Shown here: one piece after another, positions 32,554 to 43,106 of the stretch
Layout: each line of letters starts with the position of its first letter
Numbering within the stretch: the stretch's first letter is position 1
NCBI GenBank assembly: GCA_027563935.2
Contig: CM050449.1
Location: 52,779,949 to 52,843,948 of the forward strand
Reading direction: 5' to 3'
Length of the DNA stretch: 64,000 nt
Source of the DNA: Costus lasius
Lineage: Eukaryota; Streptophyta; Magnoliopsida; Zingiberales; Costaceae
Translations under genes and position numbers: made by a program
Notes under the pieces: model-generated
What the model was told of the DNA's origin: nothing
The model's input: only the letters and a program-made list of their open reading frames with translations
Database searches by the model: none

Positions 32554-35500
32554 GCTCTCCCCGGGTTGGAAGAATTCTCCTCTGGAGAATTGTCCTTGTA
32601 CCCTTGGAGTAACTCAGGGGCGGCTATAGCTAGCTCAGACTCAGGAAGCCATACCTCTTCACCATTAATGAGTCTAACACGATAAAACATTTGTACCTCA
32701 TCAGTGGTGAACTTGGTTTGGTCTTCCAGAATAGCCTCAATCTCCATTTTGTGAGGGTCACTTGGATCTGGTATGGAGAGGGGCTCATGATAGAGGGTGA
32801 GATCCTCCACGTTGACGGTGGTGGGGATCCCCAGTTCAGGTGGCAGGTCGAGGACATAGGCATTGTCGTTGATTTTATCCACAATGGTGAAGGGGCCTAG
32901 TCCTTTTGCTTCCAACTTGTGTCCAATCCCATGGATGCGCTCTTCCCGTGCTCGTAGGATCACCTTATCACCTGTAGAAAATAACCTTTCTCGGCGATGT
33001 TTGTTAGCAGCTTCGCGATATTGATTAACAGATTCTAGCATTTTTGAAAATATTTCAGCGTGCATTTGCGAAGTATGTAATGCAAAGTCACGAGCAGGTA
33101 AAGAGGTTCTAAAATGTCTAGGTAGAGGGAAGAGATCTATGGGTTTGTTGGGTTGATATCCTAGGTTAGCTTGGAAGGGGGAGAGACCTGTGGTCTTGTT
33201 GACTGTACTGTTGTAGGAGAACTCGGCAGTGGGTAAGAGTTTATCCCAGTTGCCAGGGTGTTCACTTACCAAACTTCTAAGGATACTCCCAAGTGATCGG
33301 TTGACCACTTCAGTCTGCCCATCCGTCTGGGGATGGTAGGCTGTGGAGAACTTGAGTTTCGTTCCTAGAAGGGTCCAGAGGGTTCTCCAAAAATGGCTTA
33401 CAAACCTAGGGTCTCTATCAGACACTATAGTTAAGGGTGTTCCACGTAGCCTTACAACTTCCCTAAAGAAGAGTTTAGCCACATGGGAGGCATCAGTGGT
33501 TTTGGTGCAAGCTATGAAATGGGCCATCTTAGTAAACCTATCAACTACCACAAATATAGAATCATGTTTGGCTGAGGTTCGGGGTAGTCCTAGAATGAAA
33601 TCCATACTAAGGTCTTGCCAAGGGGCATGGGGAATAGGTAAGGGGGTGTACAGGCCGGGACTATGCTTGTGGACTTTGGTGAGCTGACAAGTCCTACAAT
33701 GTTTCACAACCTTGGCTACATCTTGGTAAAGGTTCGGCCAGTAGAACCGTTCCTTTACAAGGGCTTGGGTCTTATCTCGACCGTGGTGCCCGGCAGACCC
33801 GCCTCCGTGCAATTCCCAAACAAGGAATTCTCGGATGGAAGTCTTCGGCACACAAAGGGTTGGTCCAAGAAAGAGATACCCATCCCTAAGGGTGTAGAGG
33901 GGGTGACTTAAAGGGTCTTGACTAAGGTCAGCATATAAGGTAGAAAAATCAGGACATTCAAGATAAGCATTTTTCATGGATTCAAAGCAAGTAACTTCAA
34001 CATGCATTTTATTCAAAAGTAAAGTTACTCTACTAAGGGCATCTGCTACTTTATTCTCAGATCCTGATTTATGTCTAAGCACAAAAGTATATTGTTGCAA
34101 GTACTCGACCCACTTAGCATGCCTTGAGTTTAGCTTTTTCTGAGCACTTAGGTAGGAGAGGGCCTGGTGGTCACTGTTAAGGGTAAACTCCCTATGGATG
34201 AGGTAATGTCTCCAATACCTTAGGGCCTGAACTACAGCATAAAACTCTTTGTCATAGGTAGAGTATTTTTGCTTTGCCTCGTTGAGTTTTTCACTGAAGA
34301 AGGCTATGGGATGGCCTTCTTGGCTTAGGGTTCCCCCTATGCCAACTCCAGAGGCGTCACAATCTACCTCAAAGACCTTATTGAAGTCAGGAAGCCTAAG
34401 GACCGGGGCAGTGGTCATCTTATCCTTAAGCTCTTGGAAGGCTTTGCTAGCAGACTTTGTCCAGGAGAATTCACCTTGTTTCAGGCAACTGGTGATAGGT
34501 GCCACTATAGAGCTGAAATTTCTTATGAATCTCCTATAAAAGGTGGCTAGACCATGGAAGCTTCTGACTTCAGTGATGGTCTTAGGTTCGGGCCAGTCTA
34601 TGATGGCTTGGATCTTGGATGGGTCAGCTTGAAGACCTTCCTCAGACACTATGAACCCTAAGAAGATTACACTATGGGACAAAAAGGAACACTTCTTGAG
34701 GTTGATGTAAAGTTGTTCTTCCTTAAGAAGGTCAAGGGTCTTCCTAAGGTGCTCTAGGTGCTCCTCTTTAGTCTTACTATAGATGAGGATATCATCAAAG
34801 TAGACTACCAGGAATTTTCCAATGAAAGGCTTCAAGACTTGAGTCATGAGTCTCATGAATGTGGAAGGGGCATTAGTCAAGCCAAAAGGCATGACTAACC
34901 ATTCATAGAGACCATCCTTGGTCTTGAAGGCTGTCTTCCATTCATCACCTAGCCTTATCCTGACCTGGTGGTATCCACTTCTTAAGTCCAACTTGCTAAA
35001 CCACTTAGAGCCTACTAACATGTCTAACATGTCATCAAGTCTAGGGATAGGAAACCTATACTTGACTGTGATTTTGTTTATGGCTCTACAGTCTATACAC
35101 ATGCGCCAACTACCATCCTTTTTAGGGGTGAGGAGAGCAGGCACGGCGCATGGGCTAAGGCTTTCTCTGATGTGCCCTTTCTCTAATAGGTCTTCTATTT
35201 GCCTCTTAAGTTCTTGGTGCTCGGTGGGGTTCATCCTATAGTGGGGTAGATTGGGTAAGGTTGAACCTGGGACAAGGTCTATAGCATGTTGGATGTCCCT
35301 AAGGGGTGGGAGTCCTGTGGGTAACTCTTCAGGAGTAAGCTCACTATAATGTTCTAAAAGGGCTTCTACTTCAGGGGGTGGCTTACTTTCTTCTTCTTGG
35401 TTAACTTCCTTGAGGACTAAGGTAAATAAAGGTTGATCGGGCCTATAGTCCTTAGGTCTCATGAGTTGAAGGGTTGGTTGCTTGGTTTCTTCTATTTTTC

Positions 35501-37187
35501 CCTTATTGGTTGAGGCTTTAAGTTCTCTTGGCATGGATGGTTTCAGTTTGATCTTTTGACCTGAATGACTAAAGACATAGGTGTTAGTCCGACCGTAGTG
35601 GACTACATCCATGTCATATAGCCATGGTCTGCCTAGAAGGACTTGAGCGACATCCATAGTGATGACGTCACACCAAATTTGTCCTTCATAGGTACCAAAC
35701 TGCAAGGGCACTAGACTCCTATGGGTTACAGGCACACTAGACTGGTTGACCCAAGAGATGTTATAAGGGGTTGGGTGAGCTTCTATCTTAAGCTTAAACT
35801 TGGTGACTGCAGAGTGGGAGACAGCGTTGAGACTACTACCCCCATCTATCACTACTTTGCACATGTTTCCATTGCATTTCGTGTATGTATGGAAGATACT
35901 AGTTCTTCGCCAATCATCCGTGGGTGAGGGTTTGATCAGGGTACACCTAACAACTCCTAAGGTGTTTTGGGCAGGTTCCTCACTACTGTCATATTCAGTG
36001 TCTTCTAGTACTTGGCAGCCAGAGTCTGGGTCATTAATATCTTCTAGTCTAGGGGTTTGGGTTTCTTCTCCTAAGTATAAGACTCGTTTAGGACAGTCTT
36101 TCATGTAGTGTCCATACTTTTGACAACCATGGCATTTGACCCTAGATGGTTCTGGATAACTAGAGGATTGGGGTTTAGGAGTGCTAGAGCTTTGAGGTTG
36201 GGTTGGCCTAGGACTTGGTCTAGAGGCACTAAACTCTCTCCTAACGGCAACCTTAAGTTCTTGCTCAATTTCTTTGGCTCTAAGATGGGCAACCTCTATG
36301 GAGTCTATCTGGTAATAGGTAAGGCCCTTTCTGATTTCAGATCGGAGACCATTTTTATACCTGCTAAGGGTGAATAGAGGGTTTTCTCCAGGGTTTCCCC
36401 TAAGGAGGAATTCCTCAAAGCTAGCAGTATATTGGTCAACGGTCATGGCTCCTTGGGTAAGGCTAGAGGCTTGGTCAAATAACTTACTCTGAAAATATGA
36501 GGGGACATATTTCAGTTTAAGTTGTTGACGCATTTCTAGCCAGGTGTCTATGGGAGGTAGGTTGAGTCTTTGTTGGTTGTTCTCTACATTGGTCCAATAC
36601 AACCTAGCATTTCCCTCAAGAAGGCACTTTGCAAGTCGGACCTTGCTGTGCTCAGGGATCATGCTCCACTCGAAATATTGTTCGAGTTTGGTTGTCCAAT
36701 CCAAGAAGTCTCGGGGTTCTAGAGAGCCATTGAAGGTTGGAGGGTTGAGTTTGATGGCGCGGTGCACATCATCCTCTCTGAATCTGGGTTGAGGTGGAGT
36801 TTGAACAGGGGGTCCATTCCACATATTGGGTTGGTGGTTTCCCGTATGGTTTGGATTGGGGTATCCATTCCATGTTGGTTGGGGATGGGTTCCTTCATGG
36901 TTTGGATTAGGGTATCCATTCCACATAGGTTGGGTGCCTGCACGGTTTGGGGTTTGATGCCCGTTCCACGCAGGTGGTTGTTGGTTTTCTACATGACGAG
37001 GGCTAGGTGGCTCGCTAGCATGATGAGAAGACCTCTCCCTAAAATCATGAAATTCAGTAGTAATTTGGTTAAGGCTTCGGGTAAGGTTCCCTATTTGCTC
37101 AGTTAAAAACTCAAACCTTTCATCAGTAGCAGTGCGATCCATGGTGGGATCTTGCTCCTGTTGTTGGGTTTTGGACCGAGTTTGCAT
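32478..37187 (-). CDS. Gypsy Gag-Pol polyprotein of element H (intact, CRM-like)
   Basis: 1569 aa in one frame. Order: Gag with an Asn/Pro/Trp-rich repeated segment (about 70-130; WNGYPNPNH twice) and retrotransposon Gag core (about 145-320); zinc knuckle CHGCQKYGHYMKDC (352-365); aspartic protease VIDGGSS (446-452); reverse transcriptase (about 640-830) with the YFDDI active site at 796-800; RNase H from about 938 (VDCDASG) with catalytic-type Asp residues; integrase zinc finger HX7HX29CX2C (about 1127-1167) and DDE core (D1196, D1257, E1293); C-terminal chromodomain-like/CR motif region (about 1480-1540; VWLPESEL). No stop or frameshift. It would let H replicate and integrate, and the C-terminal motif may steer integration, as shown for CRM relatives. 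The frame overlaps the 3' LTR by 76 bp. Confidence 0.96.
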   Translation of the reverse strand: MQTRSKTQQQEQDPTMDRTATDERFEFLTEQIGNLTRSLNQITTEFHDFRERSSHHASEPPSPRHVENQQPPAWNGHQTPNRAGTQPMWNGYPNPNHEGTHPQPTWNGYPNPNHTGNHQPNMWNGPPVQTPPQPRFREDDVHRAIKLNPPTFNGSLEPRDFLDWTTKLEQYFEWSMIPEHSKVRLAKCLLEGNARLYWTNVENNQQRLNLPPIDTWLEMRQQLKLKYVPSYFQSKLFDQASSLTQGAMTVDQYTASFEEFLLRGNPGENPLFTLSRYKNGLRSEIRKGLTYYQIDSIEVAHLRAKEIEQELKVAVRREFSASRPSPRPTQPQSSSTPKPQSSSYPEPSRVKCHGCQKYGHYMKDCPKRVLYLGEETQTPRLEDINDPDSGCQVLEDTEYDSSEEPAQNTLGVVRCTLIKPSPTDDWRRTSIFHTYTKCNGNMCKVVIDGGSSLNAVSHSAVTKFKLKIEAHPTPYNISWVNQSSVPVTHRSLVPLQFGTYEGQIWCDVITMDVAQVLLGRPWLYDMDVVHYGRTNTYVFSHSGQKIKLKPSMPRELKASTNKGKIEETKQPTLQLMRPKDYRPDQPLFTLVLKEVNQEEESKPPPEVEALLEHYSELTPEELPTGLPPLRDIQHAIDLVPGSTLPNLPHYRMNPTEHQELKRQIEDLLEKGHIRESLSPCAVPALLTPKKDGSWRMCIDCRAINKITVKYRFPIPRLDDMLDMLVGSKWFSKLDLRSGYHQVRIRLGDEWKTAFKTKDGLYEWLVMPFGLTNAPSTFMRLMTQVLKPFIGKFLVVYFDDILIYSKTKEEHLEHLRKTLDLLKEEQLYINLKKCSFLSHSVIFLGFIVSEEGLQADPSKIQAIIDWPEPKTITEVRSFHGLATFYRRFIRNFSSIVAPITSCLKQGEFSWTKSASKAFQELKDKMTTAPVLRLPDFNKVFEVDCDASGVGIGGTLSQEGHPIAFFSEKLNEAKQKYSTYDKEFYAVVQALRYWRHYLIHREFTLNSDHQALSYLSAQKKLNSRHAKWVEYLQQYTFVLRHKSGSENKVADALSRVTLLLNKMHVEVTCFESMKNAYLECPDFSTLYADLSQDPLSHPLYTLRDGYLFLGPTLCVPKTSIREFLVWELHGGGSAGHHGRDKTQALVKERFYWPNLYQDVAKVVKHCRTCQLTKVHKHSPGLYTPLPIPHAPWQDLSMDFILGLPRTSAKHDSIFVVVDRFTKMAHFIACTKTTDASHVAKLFFREVVRLRGTPLTIVSDRDPRFVSHFWRTLWTLLGTKLKFSTAYHPQTDGQTEVVNRSLGSILRSLVSEHPGNWDKLLPTAEFSYNSTVNKTTGLSPFQANLGYQPNKPIDLFPLPRHFRTSLPARDFALHTSQMHAEIFSKMLESVNQYREAANKHRRERLFSTGDKVILRAREERIHGIGHKLEAKGLGPFTIVDKINDNAYVLDLPPELGIPTTVNVEDLTLYHEPLSIPDPSDPHKMEIEAILEDQTKFTTDEVQMFYRVRLINGEEVWLPESELAIAAPELLQGYKDNSPEENSSNPGRADGGSSPALRRSGRIRRVPNRYGFP

Positions 37188-37294
37188 GGGTGCTTTGAAA
37201 AATATAGATTTTGAAAAATAGAGTGTATTCCAAAGATCGCTTAGAGGTAGAAAATAAGTTTTTGAGGCTTAAAAATCTAAACTAAGAGCCTAAG

Positions 37295-37305
37295 CTCTGA
37301 TACCA
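37295..37305 (-). other. Primer binding site of element H
   Basis: TGGTATCAGAG on the minus strand, three bases from the 5' LTR, for initiator Met tRNA. Confidence 0.85.
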
Positions 37306-37308
37306 AGC

Positions 37309-38926
37309 TGATGTAGGACGGGGGGGTTCTAAAGCATTCAAACAACGAGTTTTGAAAACTGATTTTATAGCTAGTTTAATAATAAGAGAAAACCGCAATT
37401 ATACTAACGAGATTAAGAAACTAATTTTTTTTGTATTTTAAATATAGGAAAAAACCCGAGTTACACTAAAGACAGGAATTCAAAACTACACTAGAAAGCT
37501 GTAAATGCTGGAAGATAAGCTTACAGTGCAGCCCTTGAGAATTGAAGGGCTGTGCTTCCCGATCTTCACCGGTCCAACTCTGATGGAAGGTGTAGGGTGG
37601 AGCTTACAAACAAACACAGATGATCCGTACAGGTCACGGAATTTAATACAAAAACAGATCAAGGGGTGAGGTTAAGCCTCACAAGTTCCCTTGCTAATCC
37701 TAACAACTAAAGAGAAGGAGGGGGAGAAAGAGAAGGAAGGGGAAGGCGCCCCTTCTTTACCCACTCCAAGCGCAAGCTACAAAGTAAATAAACAAGGTTT
37801 AGTGTAGAGAAGAGTTCTAAAATCTAAAACAAAGGTTGAGGAAGAAACTTAGCCGATTGGATGGAAGCTCCTTGAGGCCAAGTGGGGATCTTCTTCTTGC
37901 TCCCAACCGAAAGTGAGGGAAGTCCTTCTTGAGATGGCGCACACAAGCAAGGGAAGAACTTCTTAGAGCTTCGGTGGAAAAGCTAGGAGGAAGAGGAGAA
38001 CTCGGCTAAAGAACTTCAATCACTAACACAAGTATTTAACCTAGGCAACTAATAGACAATATATTTCATCAAGAGGTAATCGAAAATACAAGGGGATGGA
38101 CATGCTTTTATAGGTGAGATGAAGCTAGGGCAGGATAGTAATTATCTTCCTTGCGCCTTCTACAAAAATGGTTGGAATTCGAAATTCAAAATCTTCATGA
38201 GGAGGTGGGCGCAAATCCTCTTTAAGAGCTTCCTTCTATGGATGATCTTCTCTTGGCATTTCATTAAATGGGCGATGAGAGGGTCTTCATAATGCTTGTT
38301 GGCGCATGGATAAGGATTTCAAATTTCGAATCCTTTCCATGAGAGCTTGAGCGGCAACAAGAGATGGCAACTCAACATAAATGCCTTCATAATTGCTCTC
38401 CTTTGATTGTGGATCTTGATGGATATTCCCTTTGATTGTGGATCTTGATGGATGAGGGAATTGAATGCATTTCTTGATTGGAGTAGAGGTTGGCGCATGT
38501 CATGATGAGGTGGCTGATTTGATCTCTTGAATATGCGCCCAACAAGGATGGCAAGTGAGTCATGTCATGGCTTGAAGTGAACTTGGACTTTGAAGTCTTC
38601 TTTCTTTTTCTGGAGCTGAACTTGATGAGTGGAGCTTGAGTGACCTTGAGCTGGAACTTGAGCTGCTCCTTTCCTGGTTGACCTGCCAAAGTGATCCTAA
38701 TGCCTATATGCACTACTTATGATGCAAGAATACATAAGTTCATGACTTACAATGCACTACCTACTATAAGTGGACTTGCCATAAATGTCTACATGATGCA
38801 TGTTTTATTGAAAAGCAAACTACCCTAAATGCCATGCAAGAAATGGAACCCTAAGGAAACCCATATCGATTGGGTACCCTACGGATTCGACCAGATCTCC
38901 TCAGAGCAGGGCTACTGCCTCCATCA
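37309..38926 (-). repeat. 5' LTR of element H
   Basis: 1618 bp, practically identical to 30936-32553. Flanked by TSD CTTAA. Confidence 0.95.
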
Positions 38927-40200
38927 CTTAAGTTTCATGCAATCAGGTTAGGAAGATACCATGCTAAGTTCTCAACAAATGTTCCCATGCAGGTATAATG
39001 TGTTAATCCTAGATTTCATGCAATTAGATTGTAACATCTCCATTCTAGGTTATCAAACGGAATTTCCACTCAAGCAGATTAATTACAAGCATTGCACAAC
39101 ATTATCATCACTTAATTTCAAGAGAACGATTACACATATAACTATGCATAGAAAATTCCTAAAATTAGGCAAAAATCATATTTAAGTACCATATGAACTC
39201 AATTACATGAATAACAGCTTTGCCCCAAAAGTTAACTGAACATTGACCAAAATACCCCTAAGGTAAATTTCGGCCAGCATGATTTAAGGCTCCAAAAATA
39301 GTATAAAATTCATAATAAATTCCCTTATACTTCTAATCACATAAATCCTAAGTTTTCCCCAAAAGTTAGCATGAAATTTCATCAAATTAGGGCATGGGCG
39401 CATGTCATACTCTAGGGTTTTTTTTTCATGAATACATTATACAATCAAATTGAAGATCAAGATCATGATAACTCATCCTCCTAAGACATCTAATCAAGTA
39501 AAGAACGAAAAACCCTATGATTAGAGCCCCTAAATCTGATTTTCGAAACTTCAAATAGGTATTCACGGTTTCATGATAAGGGAAATTAAACCTACTCGTT
39601 TTTCCATCACAAAGCAAGAAAAACATGTCAAGGAAACGATCATATACTCGGAATACAGGTAACATAAGATTTCCACTCGCCTTGGGAACGATTTGCAAGC
39701 AAACCGTGGGCAGAGAGAGTTGTCTGAAGCTTCCACACGCCACCGCCGTCCACCACACCGGAATGCCAAGCGCCGCCGCCGGAAAACTCACCGGAAGAGG
39801 AGCTGGACGAAGGGGAAGGCGCGGCCGTAGTCGTCCACGAGAGGGAGAGGAAGAAATGCAAGGGGCGGCTAGGGTTGGGCTGAATTTCGAAAACAACTTA
39901 AGTGGGGCCAAATCACTTAAGTGAGATCTGAATTTTAATCTGCATACTCACATAATAAGTAGGCGCCCACATACATAACACAAAGACTGGGCTGGAACTC
40001 TGGTAGTCAGGACAACATACACAGGAAAGGTCTCAAGTTCAAGACTCCTCCACAGCAACTTATTTTTGCCCTACAGGAGAATAATTTTCCCCTTAGCCAA
40101 AAATCCCACCAACAAGGTTAATAAATGCCTGATTATAGATAGTCAAAATGAGTCACATACCGAGGTTTAATACATCAAAATTCTCGGGTCTTACAATGTG

Positions 40201-41177
40201 GTCATAGCCTATTCAAGACATTGAACCAACATATGCCAAAGGTGTTCAATTCTTGACCTAGGAGACAAGCCTCAACAAGACCTAACCTCACCTCCCTCTA
40301 GATTGATCTTCAAGGTCAGCTCCAAGGTCCTCATCATGGTTTATCTCTCAGACCCTAGAGGTACCTCTAGGGTTCGGCCAATGCCAAGTTGACTCCTCCA
40401 AGCATGTTGCGCCACCTTGCAAGCCACAAGATATATAGCCCTCAAGCCCTAAGGCTCAGCCAATCCATCTTGTGCCCCCATGCAAGGATGCACCACCAAG
40501 GAAGAAGCTTGTTGCACCACCATGCAAGGTGCGCAAGCAAGCAAGCTTCATGCATGTGCCAATAAGTTTGCACCATGAGGGGCGCCCCTAATCTTCGTTT
40601 ATGAATTTACAAAACAAAAGGAAAAAAGCGGCATGCAAGCCTCGCAAGAATACATCATAGGCATGCTAGAGGCTTGATATATGACCACAACACCATGCAC
40701 AAGCAAGATACTATCTCATGCAATTCTATATGCTCATGAAAAACACAAAATTTGAATTTTAGTTTTTCATCAAAACATGTCTCTCTTCCTTCACCTCTTA
40801 TCACAAATCTTTGGTTCTTTGTTTCTCTTAGGAGTCTACAAGAGGCATATCTATTGCCCTCCTTGCAATCTTTAAATTGCTAAGATTAGGGCAATCACCC
40901 AGTCCATACCCCGCATAATCTCAACAAGTCTCTCATGATGGGTCTATCCCACCATGAGAGGAGAAATTGTTTCTTCCACATATGGGTCTATCCCACCATG
41001 TGAAGAAAGCAAAGATCCACAAGAAATTGAAGAAAGGTAAGGAACAAAAGGCCTGTAATTTTCTACTTTAGAAAAAGGCATGCACATATCATATGTTTTT
41101 GAAAACTTTGATGGCATGTGAGCATATAAAAGCATTAAGAAACATCATTCGAGGATCGCAACTTGCTCTGATACCAC
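40201..41177 (-). mobile_element. Leader of element C, distal part, with PBS
   Basis: Continues the C leader beyond D and aligns with 23945-24873 of A. The PBS is at 41165-41176 (TGGTATCAGAGC on the minus strand), one base from the 5' LTR. No coding sequence is visible. Confidence 0.8.
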
Positions 41178-43106
41178 TATTGGGAAACCTCAGGGATTTA
41201 AAATTTTTTTAATTACATACAGCGGAAGCAAATCCCCGAAATAGGTAGTCCCAAAAACCCAGAAGATTACTGCTTGCGAGGGGGTCTACACGATGTAGGG
41301 AGAAAGTACCTCAGAGCAAGATGGAGCGATGCCGATGTAGGCGCCCAAGCGTGCACCCTCAGTAGTCTCACGCACAACAGATCCTCTAGTCCTCTTCTTC
41401 CACACCCGGTGCTAGCCTTCGGAAGAAGATCCAAGCCTTAGAGAGTCCTTCACTTCACTTGCGCCACCTTCTAGGGAAGTTGCACCAAGGAGAAGGAGTA
41501 GGAGGTGAATGCCGCCAAGCCCAAGTCCTACTTGCGCCAAGAGGAGAAGAGGAAGATGGCTTGTGGCTAGGTGATGGAAGAGATGCGCCTAGGAGACCTT
41601 TGCTATTGCCTTTGCTTGCTCATGCAAAGGGATGGAGAGTGCTCTCGCATATGATGATGTCTTATTAAGCAAGAGGTGGCAAGCAATAGTATATAGGCAC
41701 AATTACATTAGGAGATGTGGCTAGGGTAAGTGGGATAGCAATTATGGTTTGAGGTAAGGAAAGGCTCTAAGCCTTTTCCATAAACCTCTATGTATCTACC
41801 ATATGCGCCTGGGACTTACTATGCAAGTCCCTAAGGCCATATGCGCCCCAAGTCTTGCCATAGTGGCAAGCCTTCCATCCAAGGTAGAAGGGCTAGGCGC
41901 CAAAAGCTTTCTAATGAAGCACTAGTCGCCAACTTCTCCCCATTAAGCCCCTAGGCGCCAATGGGGTTAGTTTTCTCCACAATATACCATTATGCTCTCT
42001 TATCTCTTCATGAAAACTTATTATTGGGCCTCATTGGGTAATGAGCTAGCCCAAACTTCTTTGCACAAGTTGATTAAGCCATAGGATCCAATCCAATGCA
42101 ACCTAAACTCAAATGTGACCAACCATGGTCAATTTCAGGTCAACCTACCAGAAATAAAGTTTGGCTCTAATAAGTCTCTTCCATCTCATTAGGCCCATTG
42201 GGGCTGATGAAATCTCCCAAATAGATCCGAGTTATCCAATAACTCGATCATAAGGCTACCTGATCAATATGAGAACTTGAGTATCAAGGTGTGCGACCCT
42301 GTAGGTTCCTTTGACGTTGGTGGTGATGTACTAAGGTCATCACAAGTAGTGAGTGACACCTAGCAGTGCATCATTGCTACACAAGTCATAGGAATGGATA
42401 TCGACATCGACATCCCCATCATCGCAAGAAGGTACTGATGCATTATAGTCTATTTAACAAACTGATATCCGATTGGACGAGTGTGTCACCACTTATTTTC
42501 ACTCAATCTCATGGTCATGACTAAATCTAGTTCTCACCTGGGTATGACCATACACTTTCAGTCATAGAACCATAGGGGGACCCCATGGATATCAAGCTTC
42601 CCTCAGCAAGGGCCAAATCCTCTGTCTGTCCATTGACCTTCTCATATGGGTTGTGACATACTCAATGACAACCGTTATAACCTCCCAACTATGGTGAGGT
42701 GTTAGGTTATATCAAAGCATGTCCCTAACCATATAGAAGAGCCAATGGCCTCAAGTCTATGGATTAATGCATCTCCTGTCACTTGTGAGGATGACTCATG
42801 ACACTAAGTCATAGCCTCACAGCAGGTCGGTCCAGTATATCCATCACTAATATACTCATATGTCTGCGTTAGGACCTCATGCCTAACCAGCCCATATACC
42901 AGTCTCACATGTACCAGAGCTGTCCCATATCTACTAAGGTACATTGATTGGAGACAAGAGTTTGAGCACATATCCAATCTATCTCTAGGTACATTGACTG
43001 TAAACAAAGCATGATAATGATAATGGCAGAATGATATATATATGAAATATCAGTGTCAAGTAGTACAAAAGATGGACCAATAGGTCTTTGGGCATAAACA
43101 CCAACA
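41178..43106 (-). repeat. 5' LTR of element C
   Basis: 1929 bp. The inner end on the plus strand reads TATTGGG, from TGTTGGG by one change; the outer end is CACCAACA at 43106 followed by TSD GTATG. A TATA-like CTATATAC on the minus strand is near 41690. Confidence 0.88.

Larger units (their letters stand above)
30936..38926 (-). mobile_element. Element H: intact, very young CRM-like Gypsy retrotransposon
   Basis: 7991 bp with TSD CTTAA at 30931-30935 and 38927-38931. LTRs of 1618 bp each (30936-32553 and 37309-38926) have TGATG/CATCA ends; by eye they differ at one base (near 31268). The PBS is at 37295-37305. One uninterrupted gag-pol frame runs into the 3' LTR. TGATG/CATCA termini, the frame overlapping the 3' LTR and a C-terminal motif after integrase are features of CRM, the centromeric chromovirus lineage. 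The clade call rests on these features, not on a tree. Confidence 0.93.
29562..40195 (-). mobile_element. Element D: solo Gypsy LTR (Tekay/Del-like), interrupted by H
   Basis: TSD ATGTG at 29557-29561 and 40196-40200. After removing H (30936-38926 plus one CTTAA) the net length is about 2.64 kb, similar to the 2702-bp LTR of E, and there is no PBS, polypurine tract or coding region of its own. On the minus strand it runs TGTAAGACCCGAG to GGGGCGTTACA. It contains four copies of a 73-79 bp repeat at 30521-30790 related to the array in the LTR of E. The 161-codon frame at 39426-39911 is LTR sequence with a GC-rich patch and no recognisable domain. Confidence 0.85.
7573..43106 (-). mobile_element. 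Element C: Copia (Angela-like), internally deleted and twice interrupted
   Basis: Minus-strand element with TSD GTATG at 7568-7572 and 43107-43111. The 3' LTR is 7573-8271 plus 26808-28096, the internal region 28097-29556 plus 40201-41177, and the 5' LTR 41178-43106. Element A sits in its 3' LTR and element D in its leader. Most of gag, protease, integrase and the reverse transcriptase core have been lost in a single deletion at 28967-28970. The LTRs are clearly more diverged from one another than those of A, so C is older. Confidence 0.88.

Noticed and set aside
39426..39911. 161-codon frame on the minus strand of D
   Set aside because: It crosses a GC-rich patch and AT-rich LTR with a likely splice donor in between; no recognisable protein. 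The patch is reported as a finding instead.
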